Shown here: positions 15,844-24,695 of the stretch, one piece after another
Layout: each line of letters begins with the position of its first letter
Numbering within the stretch: position 1 is the stretch's first letter
Assembly: GCF_001556865.1 (NCBI RefSeq)
Contig: NZ_LSJY01000204.1
Span: 1-48,535, forward strand
Direction of reading: 5' to 3'
Source: Sphingobium sp. CCH11-B1
Lineage (GTDB): Bacteria > Pseudomonadota > Alphaproteobacteria > Sphingomonadales > Sphingomonadaceae
DNA: 48,535 nucleotides
The notes under the pieces: generated by a model
The model's input: the letters and a program-made list of their open reading frames with translations, nothing else
What the model was told of the DNA's origin: nothing
Databases searched by the model: none
Made by a program: the position numbers and the translations under genes

Positions 15844-18213
15844 ATGAAGGCTCGTCAGACCATTCGCACCCTTGCTCTCGCCTCCGCCGCCTGGGGCGGC
15901 ATGATGGCAGTGCCCGCCTTCGCTCAGGACAATGCGCCGCCGCAGGCCGCTGCCGAGGAGGACAGTGCCGCGATCGTCGTCACCGCGCGCCGGCGCGAGG
16001 AGACACTGGTGAGCGTGCCGATTGCCGTCAGCGCTTTTTCGGGCGAAGCACTGGAGCGTGGCGGGGCGATCGACATCACCGACCTTGCCAATGTCACGCC
16101 CAACACCACGCTGGAAGCTTCGCGCGGGACCAATTCGACGCTGACGGCCTTCATCCGCGGCGTCGGGCAGCAGGATCCGGTCTCCGGCTTCGAGCAGGGC
16201 GTCGGCATCTATCTGGACGATGTGTATCTCAATCGTCCGCAGGGCGCGCTGCTCGACATATACGACGTGGAGCGGATCGAGGTGCTGCGCGGGCCGCAGG
16301 GCACGCTTTATGGCCGCAACACGATCGGCGGCGCGGTCAAATATGTGACGAAGATGCTGCCGCAGGATTTTTCGCTGCGGCTGAAGGGCACCTATGGCAG
16401 CTATGACCAGGCGGACGGCATCGTTACCGTTTCCGCGCCACTGGGCGACATCGTGCGCGTGGGCGGGGCGCTCGCCCGGCTGTCGCGTGGCGGCTTCGGC
16501 ACGAATCTGACCACGGGTCAGGACAATTATAACAAGGATATTTGGGCGGCGCGCGGCACGTTCGAGATGGGCGGCTATGGCGAGCCGGTGCTGATGCGGA
16601 TTACGGGCGACTATACGAAGGACAAGAGCAATGCGCGCGGCGGCCATCGCCTGATCCCTGGACAGGCTTCTGGCGCGCCGGTGCTGAGCGACGTGTTCGA
16701 CACGCGCGGGGGGCTGCGCGATCCGCAGCAGGAGGTGAAGTCCTACGGCCTGTCGATGAACATCACCGCCGAACTGAACGACACCTTCACGCTCAAGTCG
16801 ATCAGCGCCTGGCGCAAGGACGACAGCGCCTCGCCCATCGATTTCGACGCGCTGCCTGCGGTCGATGTCGACGTGCCGGCCTATTATCGCAACGAGCAGC
16901 TGAGCCAGGAAGTGCAGTTGCAGGTCGATGCCGGGCCGTTGAAGGGCATGATCGGCTTCTATTATCTGGACGCAAGCGCGGACACGCAGTTCGACACGCG
17001 CATCTTCACGACGCTGGCCGGCCTGACCGCCTTCACCCAGGCGGACGTTGACACGGAAACCTACGCGATCTTCGGCGACTTCACCTATGATTTCAGCCCG
17101 CAGTTCAGCGTGTCGGCAGGCGGCCGCTATACGTGGGACGAGCGGACGGCAGATATTCTGCGCCAGAATTATCTGGGCGGCGGGTCGCCCGTATTCGGCG
17201 GCGCGGGCCTGCCCTTCGGCGCGCCGAGCACCGATTTCCGGGGCACGGCCAAGTACAGGAAATTCACGCCGCGCTTTTCGGTCAGCTACAAGCCGACGCC
17301 GGATCACAATATCTATGCCAGCTATTCCAAGGGCTTCAAGGGCGGTGGTTTCGACCCGCGCGGGGTGGGCACCAACGCGCCGGATCTGAACGGCGATGGC
17401 ATACGGCAGGACAGCGAGGTCGCATCCTTCCTGGCCTTCCGTCCCGAAGAAGTGGACAGTTACGAAGTCGGTTATAAAGGCAATCTGATGGACGGCGCGC
17501 TCTATGTCGCGCTGGCGGGCTTCTACGCCGATTACAAGGATGTGCAGATTCCGGGATCGGTCGCCTGCACCGTCGTCGGCGGCACGCCGCCGCGCCCGAT
17601 CCCTTCCTTCTGCGGCATTGTGTCCAATGCGGGCAAGGCGCGGTTCAAGGGGCTGGAGTTCGAGAGCAATGCGCGGCTGGGCCGCGACATGATGACGCCG
17701 GGCGACCGGCTGAACCTGCAGACCGCGGTGGGCTATATCGACGCGGAGTATCGCGAATATATCACCAATATCGGCGGGGTGCCGACCGATGTCGCGGCCT
17801 TCCGCAAGGTGCAGAACACCCCCAAATGGACCGCGAGCGGGACATTCTCCTACTCGACGCCGGTGGGGGACGGCAGCCTCTATGCCGGGACGACCGTGTC
17901 CTGGCGGTCGAAAACCTACCAGTTCGAGATCCCCAATCCCTATATCGATCAAAAGGGCTATGCTCTGTGGGACGCGAGCATCGTCTATACCGCCCCCAAC
18001 GACCGCTGGTCGCTCGGCGTCCACGGCAAGAATATCCTGGACAAGGAATATAAGACGTCGGGCTATACTTTCGTCGCGGCGAACCCGGTGACGGGCGCTA
18101 TCATCAACAATGCCGCCGGTTTCCCGACGCCCTCGCTCGGGCGGGAAGGGACGCTGACCGCCTTCTACGGCAATCCGCGACAGGTGTTCGTGACCGGAAC
18201 GGTGAAGTTTTGA
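15844..18213 (+). CDS. TonB-dependent outer-membrane receptor
   Basis: 789-aa receptor for energised uptake across the outer membrane. The signal peptide ends near VPAFAQD. A TonB-box-like segment (AAIVVTARRREE, residues ~40-52) comes before the plug domain (~50-165, with RGPQGTLYGRNTIGG), and the rest is a 22-strand-type beta-barrel ending in the usual aromatic residue (VTGTVKF). The best class match is the large sphingomonad FecA/FyuA-like receptor group, for which substrate cannot be read from sequence. It begins a same-strand cluster with an MFS transporter and a Tat-exported flavoprotein and is divergent from a TetR gene, which suggests uptake of an organic compound rather than iron; that is inference. 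Confidence 0.95.
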   Translation: MKARQTIRTLALASAAWGGMMAVPAFAQDNAPPQAAAEEDSAAIVVTARRREETLVSVPIAVSAFSGEALERGGAIDITDLANVTPNTTLEASRGTNSTLTAFIRGVGQQDPVSGFEQGVGIYLDDVYLNRPQGALLDIYDVERIEVLRGPQGTLYGRNTIGGAVKYVTKMLPQDFSLRLKGTYGSYDQADGIVTVSAPLGDIVRVGGALARLSRGGFGTNLTTGQDNYNKDIWAARGTFEMGGYGEPVLMRITGDYTKDKSNARGGHRLIPGQASGAPVLSDVFDTRGGLRDPQQEVKSYGLSMNITAELNDTFTLKSISAWRKDDSASPIDFDALPAVDVDVPAYYRNEQLSQEVQLQVDAGPLKGMIGFYYLDASADTQFDTRIFTTLAGLTAFTQADVDTETYAIFGDFTYDFSPQFSVSAGGRYTWDERTADILRQNYLGGGSPVFGGAGLPFGAPSTDFRGTAKYRKFTPRFSVSYKPTPDHNIYASYSKGFKGGGFDPRGVGTNAPDLNGDGIRQDSEVASFLAFRPEEVDSYEVGYKGNLMDGALYVALAGFYADYKDVQIPGSVACTVVGGTPPRPIPSFCGIVSNAGKARFKGLEFESNARLGRDMMTPGDRLNLQTAVGYIDAEYREYITNIGGVPTDVAAFRKVQNTPKWTASGTFSYSTPVGDGSLYAGTTVSWRSKTYQFEIPNPYIDQKGYALWDASIVYTAPNDRWSLGVHGKNILDKEYKTSGYTFVAANPVTGAIINNAAGFPTPSLGREGTLTAFYGNPRQVFVTGTVKF

Positions 18214-18226
18214 GATGAACCCCGTC

Positions 18227-18310
18227 ATCCGTTCGCTTCGGGCCCATCGACGCCGCTCGGGGCAGGCCATGCCGGGAAGCGTTTCCCGACTTCGCGCGAA
18301 ACGAACGGAT
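18227..18310. repeat. REP-like imperfect palindrome between receptor and MFS genes
   Basis: The ends 18227-18240 and 18297-18310 are inverted copies over 14 bases with one mismatch (ATCCGTTCG against CGAACGGAT at the tips). An inner 6-bp hairpin (CGGGAA/TTCCCG) lies at 18273-18288. It fills most of the 113-bp gap between the receptor and transporter genes. The right half resembles a motif I recall as common in sphingomonad genomes; that part is from memory. Confidence 0.55.
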
Positions 18311-18326
18311 GGCTAAGGGGCTGCCC

Positions 18327-19586
18327 ATGACAAGCGAAACCTCCCCCCGCTACGGCCCCGGCTATTCCAGGCTGGTGCTGGCGATGCTGCTGCTGGTCTA
18401 TACGTTCAACTTTCTCGACCGGCAGATCCTGGGCATCCTGGCCGGACCGATCAAGGCGGAGCTGGGGCTGAGCGATACGCAGCTCGGCGCGCTGGGGGGC
18501 ATCGCCTTCGCGCTGCTCTATTCGACGCTGGCGATCCCGCTGGCGCTGCTGGCCGACCGGACCAGCCGGACGTGGGTCATCACCGTCAGCCTGGCCGTGT
18601 GGAGCGGCTTCACCGCCTTGTGCGGCGTGGCGGGCAGCTTCGCGCAGCTGTTCCTGTTCCGCATCGGCGTGGGCGTGGGCGAGGCGGGCGGCGTCGCGCC
18701 CTCCTATGCCGTCATCTCCGATTATTTTCCGGCGCATCAGCGGGCGCGGGCGCTATCCGTCTATTCGCTTGGCATCCCGCTGGGATCGGCAGGCGGCGTT
18801 CTGCTGGGCGGCTATATCGCGCAGACCGTGGAGTGGCGGACGGCCTTCATTCTGGTGGGGCTGCTCGGCCTGCTGATCGCGCCGGTCTTTCGCCTCGTCG
18901 TGCGGGAGCCGGCGCGGCCGGCGAAGGACGCGCAAGCCGTGCCGGTGTCGGCCGTGTTCGGCATCCTTGCCGCCAAGCGCAGCTTCTGGCTGCTGGCGCT
19001 GGGCGCGGCGTGCAGTTCGATGTGCGGGTATGGCGTCGCCTTCTGGTTGCCGAGCCTCCTCATGCGCAGCTTCGGTCTCGATCTTGTCGGCGCGGGACAG
19101 TTTCTGGGCGGATTGCTGCTGATCGGCGGGGTCGCCGGCGTGCTGCTGGGCGGATGGCTGGGCGACCGGATGGGGAATGGCGACCGGGCCTATTATGCCT
19201 GGGTGCCGGCGGTCAGCTATGTCGTGGGGATGCCGCTGTTCGTCGTTGGCGTGCTCTCCTCCAGCGTCACTTTCGCTTTCCTCCTGTTCCTGATCCCGCA
19301 GGCGCTGGTCTATGTCTGGCTGGGGCCGGTGCTGACCGCCGTGCAGCATCTGGTGCCCGCGCACATGCGCGCGAGCGCGGCGGCGTGCTTCCTCCTCATC
19401 AACAATCTCGTGGGCCTCGGCCTGGGGAGCTGGGCGGTGGGCAGCCTGTCGGACGCGCTGACGCCGCAGTTCGGGACGGAAGCGCTGCGCTACGCGATCG
19501 TCGCGGCGCTGGGATTCTATCTGCTGGCAGGGCTGTTCATGGCGCTTGCGGGCAAGGCGTTGCGGCGGGACTGGGTGGCGCAGTGA
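18327..19586 (+). CDS. MFS transporter, spinster-like
   Basis: 419-aa inner-membrane transporter with about 12 hydrophobic helices. The first helix ends in NFLDRQILGILAGPIKAELGL, typical of spinster-type MFS proteins, and the loop between helices 2 and 3 carries the LLADRTSR variant of the MFS signature. ATG at 18327 follows AAGGGG with six bases spacing. It lies 113 bp after the TonB receptor, separated by a palindromic repeat, and before the flavoprotein gene. Direction and substrate cannot be read; with the receptor it could complete import across both membranes. Confidence 0.9.
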   Translation: MTSETSPRYGPGYSRLVLAMLLLVYTFNFLDRQILGILAGPIKAELGLSDTQLGALGGIAFALLYSTLAIPLALLADRTSRTWVITVSLAVWSGFTALCGVAGSFAQLFLFRIGVGVGEAGGVAPSYAVISDYFPAHQRARALSVYSLGIPLGSAGGVLLGGYIAQTVEWRTAFILVGLLGLLIAPVFRLVVREPARPAKDAQAVPVSAVFGILAAKRSFWLLALGAACSSMCGYGVAFWLPSLLMRSFGLDLVGAGQFLGGLLLIGGVAGVLLGGWLGDRMGNGDRAYYAWVPAVSYVVGMPLFVVGVLSSSVTFAFLLFLIPQALVYVWLGPVLTAVQHLVPAHMRASAAACFLLINNLVGLGLGSWAVGSLSDALTPQFGTEALRYAIVAALGFYLLAGLFMALAGKALRRDWVAQ

Positions 19587-19730
19587 GACAGCGATGCGGA
19601 TGAGGAGAGGCCGGTCAGCGATTGCCGAACCCGTCGCGCTCGACGGTGGCGTGCGCTCGGGATGCGACGGGCCGGTTGCGGTCCCGATGCCTTGCTTCGT
19701 TGGACAGGGCGAACGAAGCGGGAGGCGCGG

Positions 19731-20876
19731 ATGGACAGACGGGCATTCATGGGCAGGGCCGCAGGCATGGCAGCGGCGCTGCCCCTTGCAGCCAAGGCCG
19801 GCGCGGCGTTCGATCCGTTCGCGGGCGTGGAGCCGGTGCGCGCGACGCCGGACCGCATCTTCCGCACCACCGTGTGCCTGCGTCCCTTCCGCGCCACAGG
19901 GCCACGCATCGAGGTAGAGCAGGTCGGCCGCAAGCGCGTCGTCCACAATTATGGTCATGGCGGCAGCGGCTGGTCGCTGAGTTGGGGGTCGGCAGAGGCG
20001 GCGGTCGCGCTGGCGCTGGCCGACGGGGTGCGCGACGTGGCGGTGATCGGCGCGGGCGCGCTGGGGCTGACCGCCGCGCTGACGGCGCAGCGCGCGGGCG
20101 CGCGGGTCACCATCTATGCGAAGGAGCAATTCCCCTTCGTCCGCTCGGCGCGCGCGACCGGCACCTGGTCCCCAGACAGCCGGGTCGCGATGGAGAAGGC
20201 GGTGGATCCGGGTTTCGGCGACCGGTGGGAGGCGATGGCGCGCGCGTCCTTTTCCTATTTCCAGAGCCTGCTGGGGATGGCGGGCGATCCGGTCGAATGG
20301 ACGGATCGCTATGCCTTGTCCGACACGCCCTTCGGCCCCCGGCGTGTGTCCGCTCCCACTATGGAGCGGCCCGACGATTTCCTCCATCTGGAAAGCCGGC
20401 TGGCCGACATCATGCCGCGCAGCGTCGATCTTGCGCCCGGCACGCATCCTTTTCGCGCGGCCTATGCGCGGCGCAACAGTTCGCTGACCTTCAACGTCGC
20501 CGACCTGACGCGCCAGTTGACGACCGATTTCAGACTTTCAGGCGGATCGATCGTCCCGATGGAATTCCATGCGCCGGGCGACGTCGCCAAGCTGAAGCAG
20601 CCGGCCATCATCCATTGCACCGGCTATGGCGCGCGCGCCCTTTGGCGCGACGAGAGCATCGTGCCCGTGCGCGGGCAGATCGCCTGGCTGATCCCTCAGC
20701 CGGGCGTCACCTATGGCGTCTATTACGGATCGCTGTCGATGCTGGCGCGGCGCGACGGCATCGTCGTGCAGGAGGTAGGGCAGGACGAATGGTTCGGCTA
20801 TGGCGACGCCAATGAGGAACCGGACCATGCAGCGGCGCAGGAGTGGGTGCGGCGGCTGGCGACATTCTGGGCCTAG
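19731..20876 (+). CDS. Tat-exported FAD-dependent oxidoreductase, circularly permuted D-amino-acid oxidase family
   Basis: 381-aa flavoprotein. The N-terminus has a twin-arginine signal (MDRRAFMGRAAG, then a hydrophobic stretch to ~residue 25), so it is probably exported folded with FAD. It belongs to the DAO superfamily, but the order is changed: the LRPFR motif (50-54) and HNYGHGGSG motif (72-80), which lie near the C-terminus of classical D-amino-acid oxidases, come before the FAD-binding VIGAGALGLTAA motif (105-116). The region normally preceding them (IVPVRGQIAWLIPQ to the end) closes the protein. Arg51 corresponds to the substrate-carboxylate Arg of D-amino-acid oxidase (Arg283 in pig). 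ATG at 19731 follows GGGAGG. A periplasmic oxidase of a D-amino acid or imino compound is likely; substrate unknown. Confidence 0.85.
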   Translation: MDRRAFMGRAAGMAAALPLAAKAGAAFDPFAGVEPVRATPDRIFRTTVCLRPFRATGPRIEVEQVGRKRVVHNYGHGGSGWSLSWGSAEAAVALALADGVRDVAVIGAGALGLTAALTAQRAGARVTIYAKEQFPFVRSARATGTWSPDSRVAMEKAVDPGFGDRWEAMARASFSYFQSLLGMAGDPVEWTDRYALSDTPFGPRRVSAPTMERPDDFLHLESRLADIMPRSVDLAPGTHPFRAAYARRNSSLTFNVADLTRQLTTDFRLSGGSIVPMEFHAPGDVAKLKQPAIIHCTGYGARALWRDESIVPVRGQIAWLIPQPGVTYGVYYGSLSMLARRDGIVVQEVGQDEWFGYGDANEEPDHAAAQEWVRRLATFWA

Positions 20877-20903
20877 GACCGAATATGGATTCCCCCAGCT
20901 TAC

Positions 20904-22481
20904 CTAGCGTTCCCGCGTGGCGCTGAACTTCACCTTGGGATGGCGTTCCTGCTGGTAGCCGATGTCCCAGGCGCTGCGGGCCATGAAGACGAGATTGCCG
21001 TCGCGGTCCTTGGCCATGTTCGCGCCATTATAGGCGACCAGATCCTTGATCGCGGCCTCATCGCCACTGATCCAGCGAGCGGTGTCGAAGGGCGAGGGTT
21101 CGAGGCCGGCGGTGACCTTATATTCGGCTTCCAGCCGCGAAATCAGCACTTCAAGCTGGAGCTGGCCGACGACGCCGACGATCCACTGGCTTCCGATTTC
21201 GGGGTAAAAAACCTGGATCACGCCCTCTTCCGAAAGGTCATCCAGCGCCTTGCGCAATTGCTTGGTCTTGGTGGGGTCTTTCAAAGCCACCCGGCGCAGG
21301 ATTTCGGGCGCGAAATTGGGCAGGCCGGTAAAGCGCAGGCCCGGCTTTTCCGAAAGCGTGTCGCCCACGCGCAGCGCGCCATGATTGGGGATGCCGATGA
21401 TGTCGCCGGGGAAAGCCTCATCCGCCAGTTCGCGGTCCTGCGCGAAGAAGAGGATGGGCGAATGGACCGCGAGCGGCTTGCCCGAGCCTGACGGTGTCAG
21501 CTTCATGCCGCGGCGGAACTTGCCCGAAACGAGGCGCATGAAGGCGATGCGGTCGCGGTGCATGGGGTCCATGTTCGCCTGCACCTTGAAGATGAAGCCG
21601 GTGACTTCGTTCTGGTCGGGTTCGACGGCGGCCGGTTCGGCGGGTTGTGGCCGGGGCGGCGGGGCATGGGCGGCCAGCGCGTCGATCAGTTCGGTCACGC
21701 CGAAGAGCTTGAGCGCCGATCCGAAATAGACCGGGGTGAGATCGCCGGCGCGGTAGCGGGCGAGGTCGAATTCGGCGTAGCCGCCCTGTGCCAGTTCGGC
21801 CTCTTCGCGCAGGCGGTCGAGCGCCTGGGGCGAGAGCAGGTCGGCAAGCTGCGGATCGGCAAGGCCGGAAAGATGCGCTTCCTTGCCCTCAAACTCGCGC
21901 GAGGGGCCGGTCGGCTGGCGCAGGCGGTTCGTGGCGAAATCATAGATGCCCTCAAACTCGCCGCCCATGCCGGCGGGCCAGCTCATCGGGCAGACGTCGA
22001 GCTGGAGCTGGTCGGCAACCTCGTCGAGCAGGCCGAAGATTTCACGGCCTTCGCGATCGACCTTGTTGACGAAAGTGATGATGGGGACGTTGCGCAGGCG
22101 GCAGACTTCGAACAGCTTGCGGGTCTGCGGTTCGATCCCCTTGGCGGCGTCGATCACCATGACGGCGGAGTCGACGGCGGTCAGCGTGCGGTAGGTGTCC
22201 TCGGAAAAATCCTCGTGGCCCGGCGTGTCGAGCAGGTTGAAGGTGATGGTTTCGCCGTCGCGCGTGCGCTCGAACGTCATGACCGAGGATGTGACGGAAA
22301 TGCCGCGCTGCTGCTCGATCTTCATCCAGTCGGAGCGGGCACGGCGGTTGGCCCCGCGCGCCTTGACCTCGCCCGCAAGATGGATCGCGCCGCCTTCGAG
22401 CAGCAGCTTTTCGGTGAGCGTGGTCTTGCCCGCATCCGGGTGCGAGATGATGGCGAAGGTGCGGCGGGAAGGGATGGTCAT
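20904..22481 (-). CDS. prfC: Peptide chain release factor 3
   Basis: 525-aa GTPase that removes RF1/RF2 from the ribosome after termination. G1 motif SHPDAGKTT (13-21), DTPGHEDF (G3) and NKVDRE (G4) are intact, followed by the translation-factor beta-barrel and RF3-type C-terminal domains (QLQLEVLISRLEAEY). ATG at 22481 is used because homology starts at MTIPSRRTFAIISHPD; the frame is open for 6 more codons upstream. It is separated from the epimerase gene upstream by a strong palindromic repeat. Confidence 0.96.
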   Translation of the reverse strand: MTIPSRRTFAIISHPDAGKTTLTEKLLLEGGAIHLAGEVKARGANRRARSDWMKIEQQRGISVTSSVMTFERTRDGETITFNLLDTPGHEDFSEDTYRTLTAVDSAVMVIDAAKGIEPQTRKLFEVCRLRNVPIITFVNKVDREGREIFGLLDEVADQLQLDVCPMSWPAGMGGEFEGIYDFATNRLRQPTGPSREFEGKEAHLSGLADPQLADLLSPQALDRLREEAELAQGGYAEFDLARYRAGDLTPVYFGSALKLFGVTELIDALAAHAPPPRPQPAEPAAVEPDQNEVTGFIFKVQANMDPMHRDRIAFMRLVSGKFRRGMKLTPSGSGKPLAVHSPILFFAQDRELADEAFPGDIIGIPNHGALRVGDTLSEKPGLRFTGLPNFAPEILRRVALKDPTKTKQLRKALDDLSEEGVIQVFYPEIGSQWIVGVVGQLQLEVLISRLEAEYKVTAGLEPSPFDTARWISGDEAAIKDLVAYNGANMAKDRDGNLVFMARSAWDIGYQQERHPKVKFSATRER

Positions 22482-22506
22482 TGTCAGAGGCTCTTGCAAA
22501 CGGCCC

Positions 22507-22563
22507 TTCGGGCTGAGCCTGTCGAAGGGCGTAACGCGCTGGCTTCGACAGGCTCAGCCCGAA
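22507..22563. repeat. REP-like palindrome with perfect 21-bp arms
   Basis: Positions 22507-22527 and 22543-22563 are exact reverse complements over 21 bases (core TTCGGGCTGAGCCTGTCGAA) with a 15-base loop. It lies in the 100-bp gap between the epimerase and prfC genes, both minus strand. There is no T run, so it is a dispersed hairpin element rather than a standard terminator, though it may shield transcript ends. Confidence 0.8.
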
Positions 22564-22581
22564 CGGAATTTTGACAGCCCG

Positions 22582-23472
22582 TTACACGCCGACCAGCGTC
22601 ACGTCCATGCGGAAGCTGCGGCTGTCGCCGGGGCGAAGGGCCATGATGCCGGGCTTGTTCCAGACATCGCCAGTGAACCCCACCGGATCGGCCATGCCGG
22701 CCCAGGGCTCGACGCAGAGATAATGGGCGCCGGGCTTTTGCCACAGGCCGAGCCAGGGCGTGTCGGGAAAGTCGATTTTGAGGTGCGGCTTGCCCGGCAC
22801 CCCCCAGGTCAGCGATCGGCTGGCGAGATCGTCCCAGATGAGGGCGTCGCCCGCGAACATGGCGTGGGTCGGGGCGAGCGTGTCGCCTTCGACCGGCGAG
22901 GGAAAAGATTCGCGGGCGATGAGGCCAGGTTCGTGGCCAACCTTGCGGATCGGCGCGGGTTCGGGTTTTTCAAAGACGATGCGATGGTCCTCCACGCCGC
23001 CGCCATAGGGAAGCGGCCAGGCGAAGGCGGGGTGGTAGCCGAAAGCGAAGGGCATGTTCGCTTCGCCCCTGTTGCTGACCGTGGCGGTCATGCGGAGTGT
23101 CGCATCGTCGAGCGCGAAATCCATGTCGAGGCGGAAGTCGAAGGGGTAGACGGCGCGGGTTTCGTCGTCGGCTTGGAGGCGGAGGGTGACGCGGGCTTCG
23201 GACTGGTGGACGAGGGCGAAGCATTTGCGGCGGGCGAAGCCGTGCTGCGGCATGGAATAGTCGCGCCCGTCGAGGCGATAGACGTCGCCGCGCGAGCGGC
23301 CGACGAAGGGGAAGAGAAGCGGCGCATGGCCGGTCCACCAGCGCGGATCGGCGTCGGTCATGAGGTTGCGTCCGTCCGCATCGGTGAGCGACCAGAGTTC
23401 CGCGCCTTCGGGCGCGATGCTGGCCGAAAGGGCGGGCGAGGCGATGGAGAGGCGGTTGCTGGATTCGGGCAA
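22582..23472 (-). CDS. Aldose 1-epimerase family protein
   Basis: 296-aa cytoplasmic protein of the galactose-mutarotase-like superfamily, probably interconverting anomers of a sugar or sugar phosphate. Recognisable parts are WTGHAPLLFPFVGR, MPQHGFAR (conserved His), FAFGYHPAFAWPL (second conserved His) and the late CVEPWAGMADP segment with the catalytic-type Glu. There is no in-frame ATG where homology begins; the start is TTG at 23472, supported by AGGAG eight bases upstream. It is divergent from the secreted-protein gene at 23602. The exact sugar is unknown. Confidence 0.85.
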   Translation of the reverse strand: MPESSNRLSIASPALSASIAPEGAELWSLTDADGRNLMTDADPRWWTGHAPLLFPFVGRSRGDVYRLDGRDYSMPQHGFARRKCFALVHQSEARVTLRLQADDETRAVYPFDFRLDMDFALDDATLRMTATVSNRGEANMPFAFGYHPAFAWPLPYGGGVEDHRIVFEKPEPAPIRKVGHEPGLIARESFPSPVEGDTLAPTHAMFAGDALIWDDLASRSLTWGVPGKPHLKIDFPDTPWLGLWQKPGAHYLCVEPWAGMADPVGFTGDVWNKPGIMALRPGDSRSFRMDVTLVGV

Positions 23473-23601
23473 GATGGAGGCTCCTGAGAGGGACGGTCGT
23501 GGTAGCGCGGCGGCGTGCGGCTGTCTGCCCCCCGGCATGATCGTTTCGCAGCGGGAACCGTTGCGCCGGCCATCGGTTTGGCGGGCAGGGAGAATGATGA
23601 C

Positions 23602-24114
23602 ATGAAGACAATCGCCATGGCCGCCACGCTGTCGCTGATGCTGCTGCTTCCCGCCGCCGCGCAGGCGCAGGACAAGCAGGAGCAAAAGAAGGAAGAGGGA
23701 CGGCGGGACGGCACGCTCGACAAGGCAGGCAAGATCGCCACTCAGCCGGCCAAGGATGTCGGCATCGACAAGGCCGAAATTCCGCCGATTCTGATGAAAG
23801 CGGTGGAGAATCCCTATGCCCCGCCGCCGTCGCGGACCTGCAAGGGGCTGACCGCGTCGATAAAGGAACTGAACGCCGTGCTGGGCGAGGACTTCACCGT
23901 CGGGAAAGAAGCCAATGAGAACCGCAGTGGCAAGATCGCGGAGGCGGTCGGCAAGACGGTGGTCAACTCGCTGATCCCCTTCCGCGGGCTGGTGCGCGAG
24001 ATCAGCGGCGCGGCCCCGGCCGAGCGCCGACTGCAAGCGGCGGTGACGGCGGGAATCGCGCGGCGCGGCTATCTGAGGGGGTTGGCGTCCGCGAAGAGTT
24101 GCAAGCTAGGATGA
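23602..24114 (+). CDS. Secreted protein of unknown function
   Basis: 170-aa protein with a clear signal peptide (MKTIAMAATLSLMLLLPAAAQAQ, cleavage after ~residue 21-23). The mature part starts with a charged Lys/Glu/Gln-rich segment and then a ~130-residue domain with two cysteines (one in SRTCKGL, one in SAKSCKLG near the end) that could form a disulfide. The segment VVNSLIPFRGLVREISGA is conserved-looking and amphipathic. AGGGAG lies upstream of the ATG. I do not recognise a family. Confidence 0.72.
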   Translation: MKTIAMAATLSLMLLLPAAAQAQDKQEQKKEEGRRDGTLDKAGKIATQPAKDVGIDKAEIPPILMKAVENPYAPPPSRTCKGLTASIKELNAVLGEDFTVGKEANENRSGKIAEAVGKTVVNSLIPFRGLVREISGAAPAERRLQAAVTAGIARRGYLRGLASAKSCKLG

Positions 24115-24212
24115 AGGAGCGCGCCTTTGCGGCGGGACTCGGTTGCTGTGTTCGCGGGAGCAGATGATGGGTAGGGCTGGAATCGGCTTTCGCGCGTCAC
24201 ATTTCGCCCTAT

Positions 24213-24635
24213 ATGGCGGACATGACCGAGTTGCCTTCTCTCGCCGACCTGCAGGACGAATATGAATTTCTGGACGCGGACGACCGCTACCGGCTGCTGA
24301 TCGACCTGGGGCGCAGGCTGGAGCCGATGCCGGACGCATTGAAGACCGACGCGACTTTGGTGCGGGGCTGTTCAGCGGCGGTGTGGGTCTATCCGACCGC
24401 GCCCGAGCCGGGGCGGTTGCATTTCCTGGCGGACAGCAATGCCGCGATCACGAAGGGCATCATCGCGCTGGTCCTGCTGACGGTGCAGGACAAAAGTCCG
24501 GCGGAGATCGTCGGGGCGGACATAGAAGGCGCGCTTGCGCCCTTCGACCTCAAGAACCAGCTCAGTTCCAATCGGACGCAGGGCATTCCCAACATGATCG
24601 CCCTCATTCGCGAGACCGCCGCGCGGTACGGTTGA
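24213..24635 (+). CDS. sufE: SufE-family cysteine desulfuration protein
   Basis: 140-aa sulfur-acceptor protein that takes persulfide from SufS and stimulates it. The active-site Cys53 lies in LVRGCSAAVWV, and the family segments DRYRLLIDLGRRLEPMP, LADSNAAITKGIIALVL and SSNRTQGIPNMIALI are all present. It is about 5 kb before the suf operon and not part of it. ATG at 24222 is an alternative start. Its partner is expected to be the SufS encoded at 33404. Confidence 0.93.
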   Translation: MADMTELPSLADLQDEYEFLDADDRYRLLIDLGRRLEPMPDALKTDATLVRGCSAAVWVYPTAPEPGRLHFLADSNAAITKGIIALVLLTVQDKSPAEIVGADIEGALAPFDLKNQLSSNRTQGIPNMIALIRETAARYG

Positions 24636-24695
24636 AGGCAACCTATCCAGTCGTCGAACATTGTCCTTGCGTAATCAATGGCAAGGAGACGGGCG

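Noticed and set aside
15775..18270. 831-codon minus-strand open frame opposite the TonB receptor
   Set aside because: Antisense to a receptor with signal peptide, plug and terminal aromatic residue; no domain of its own.
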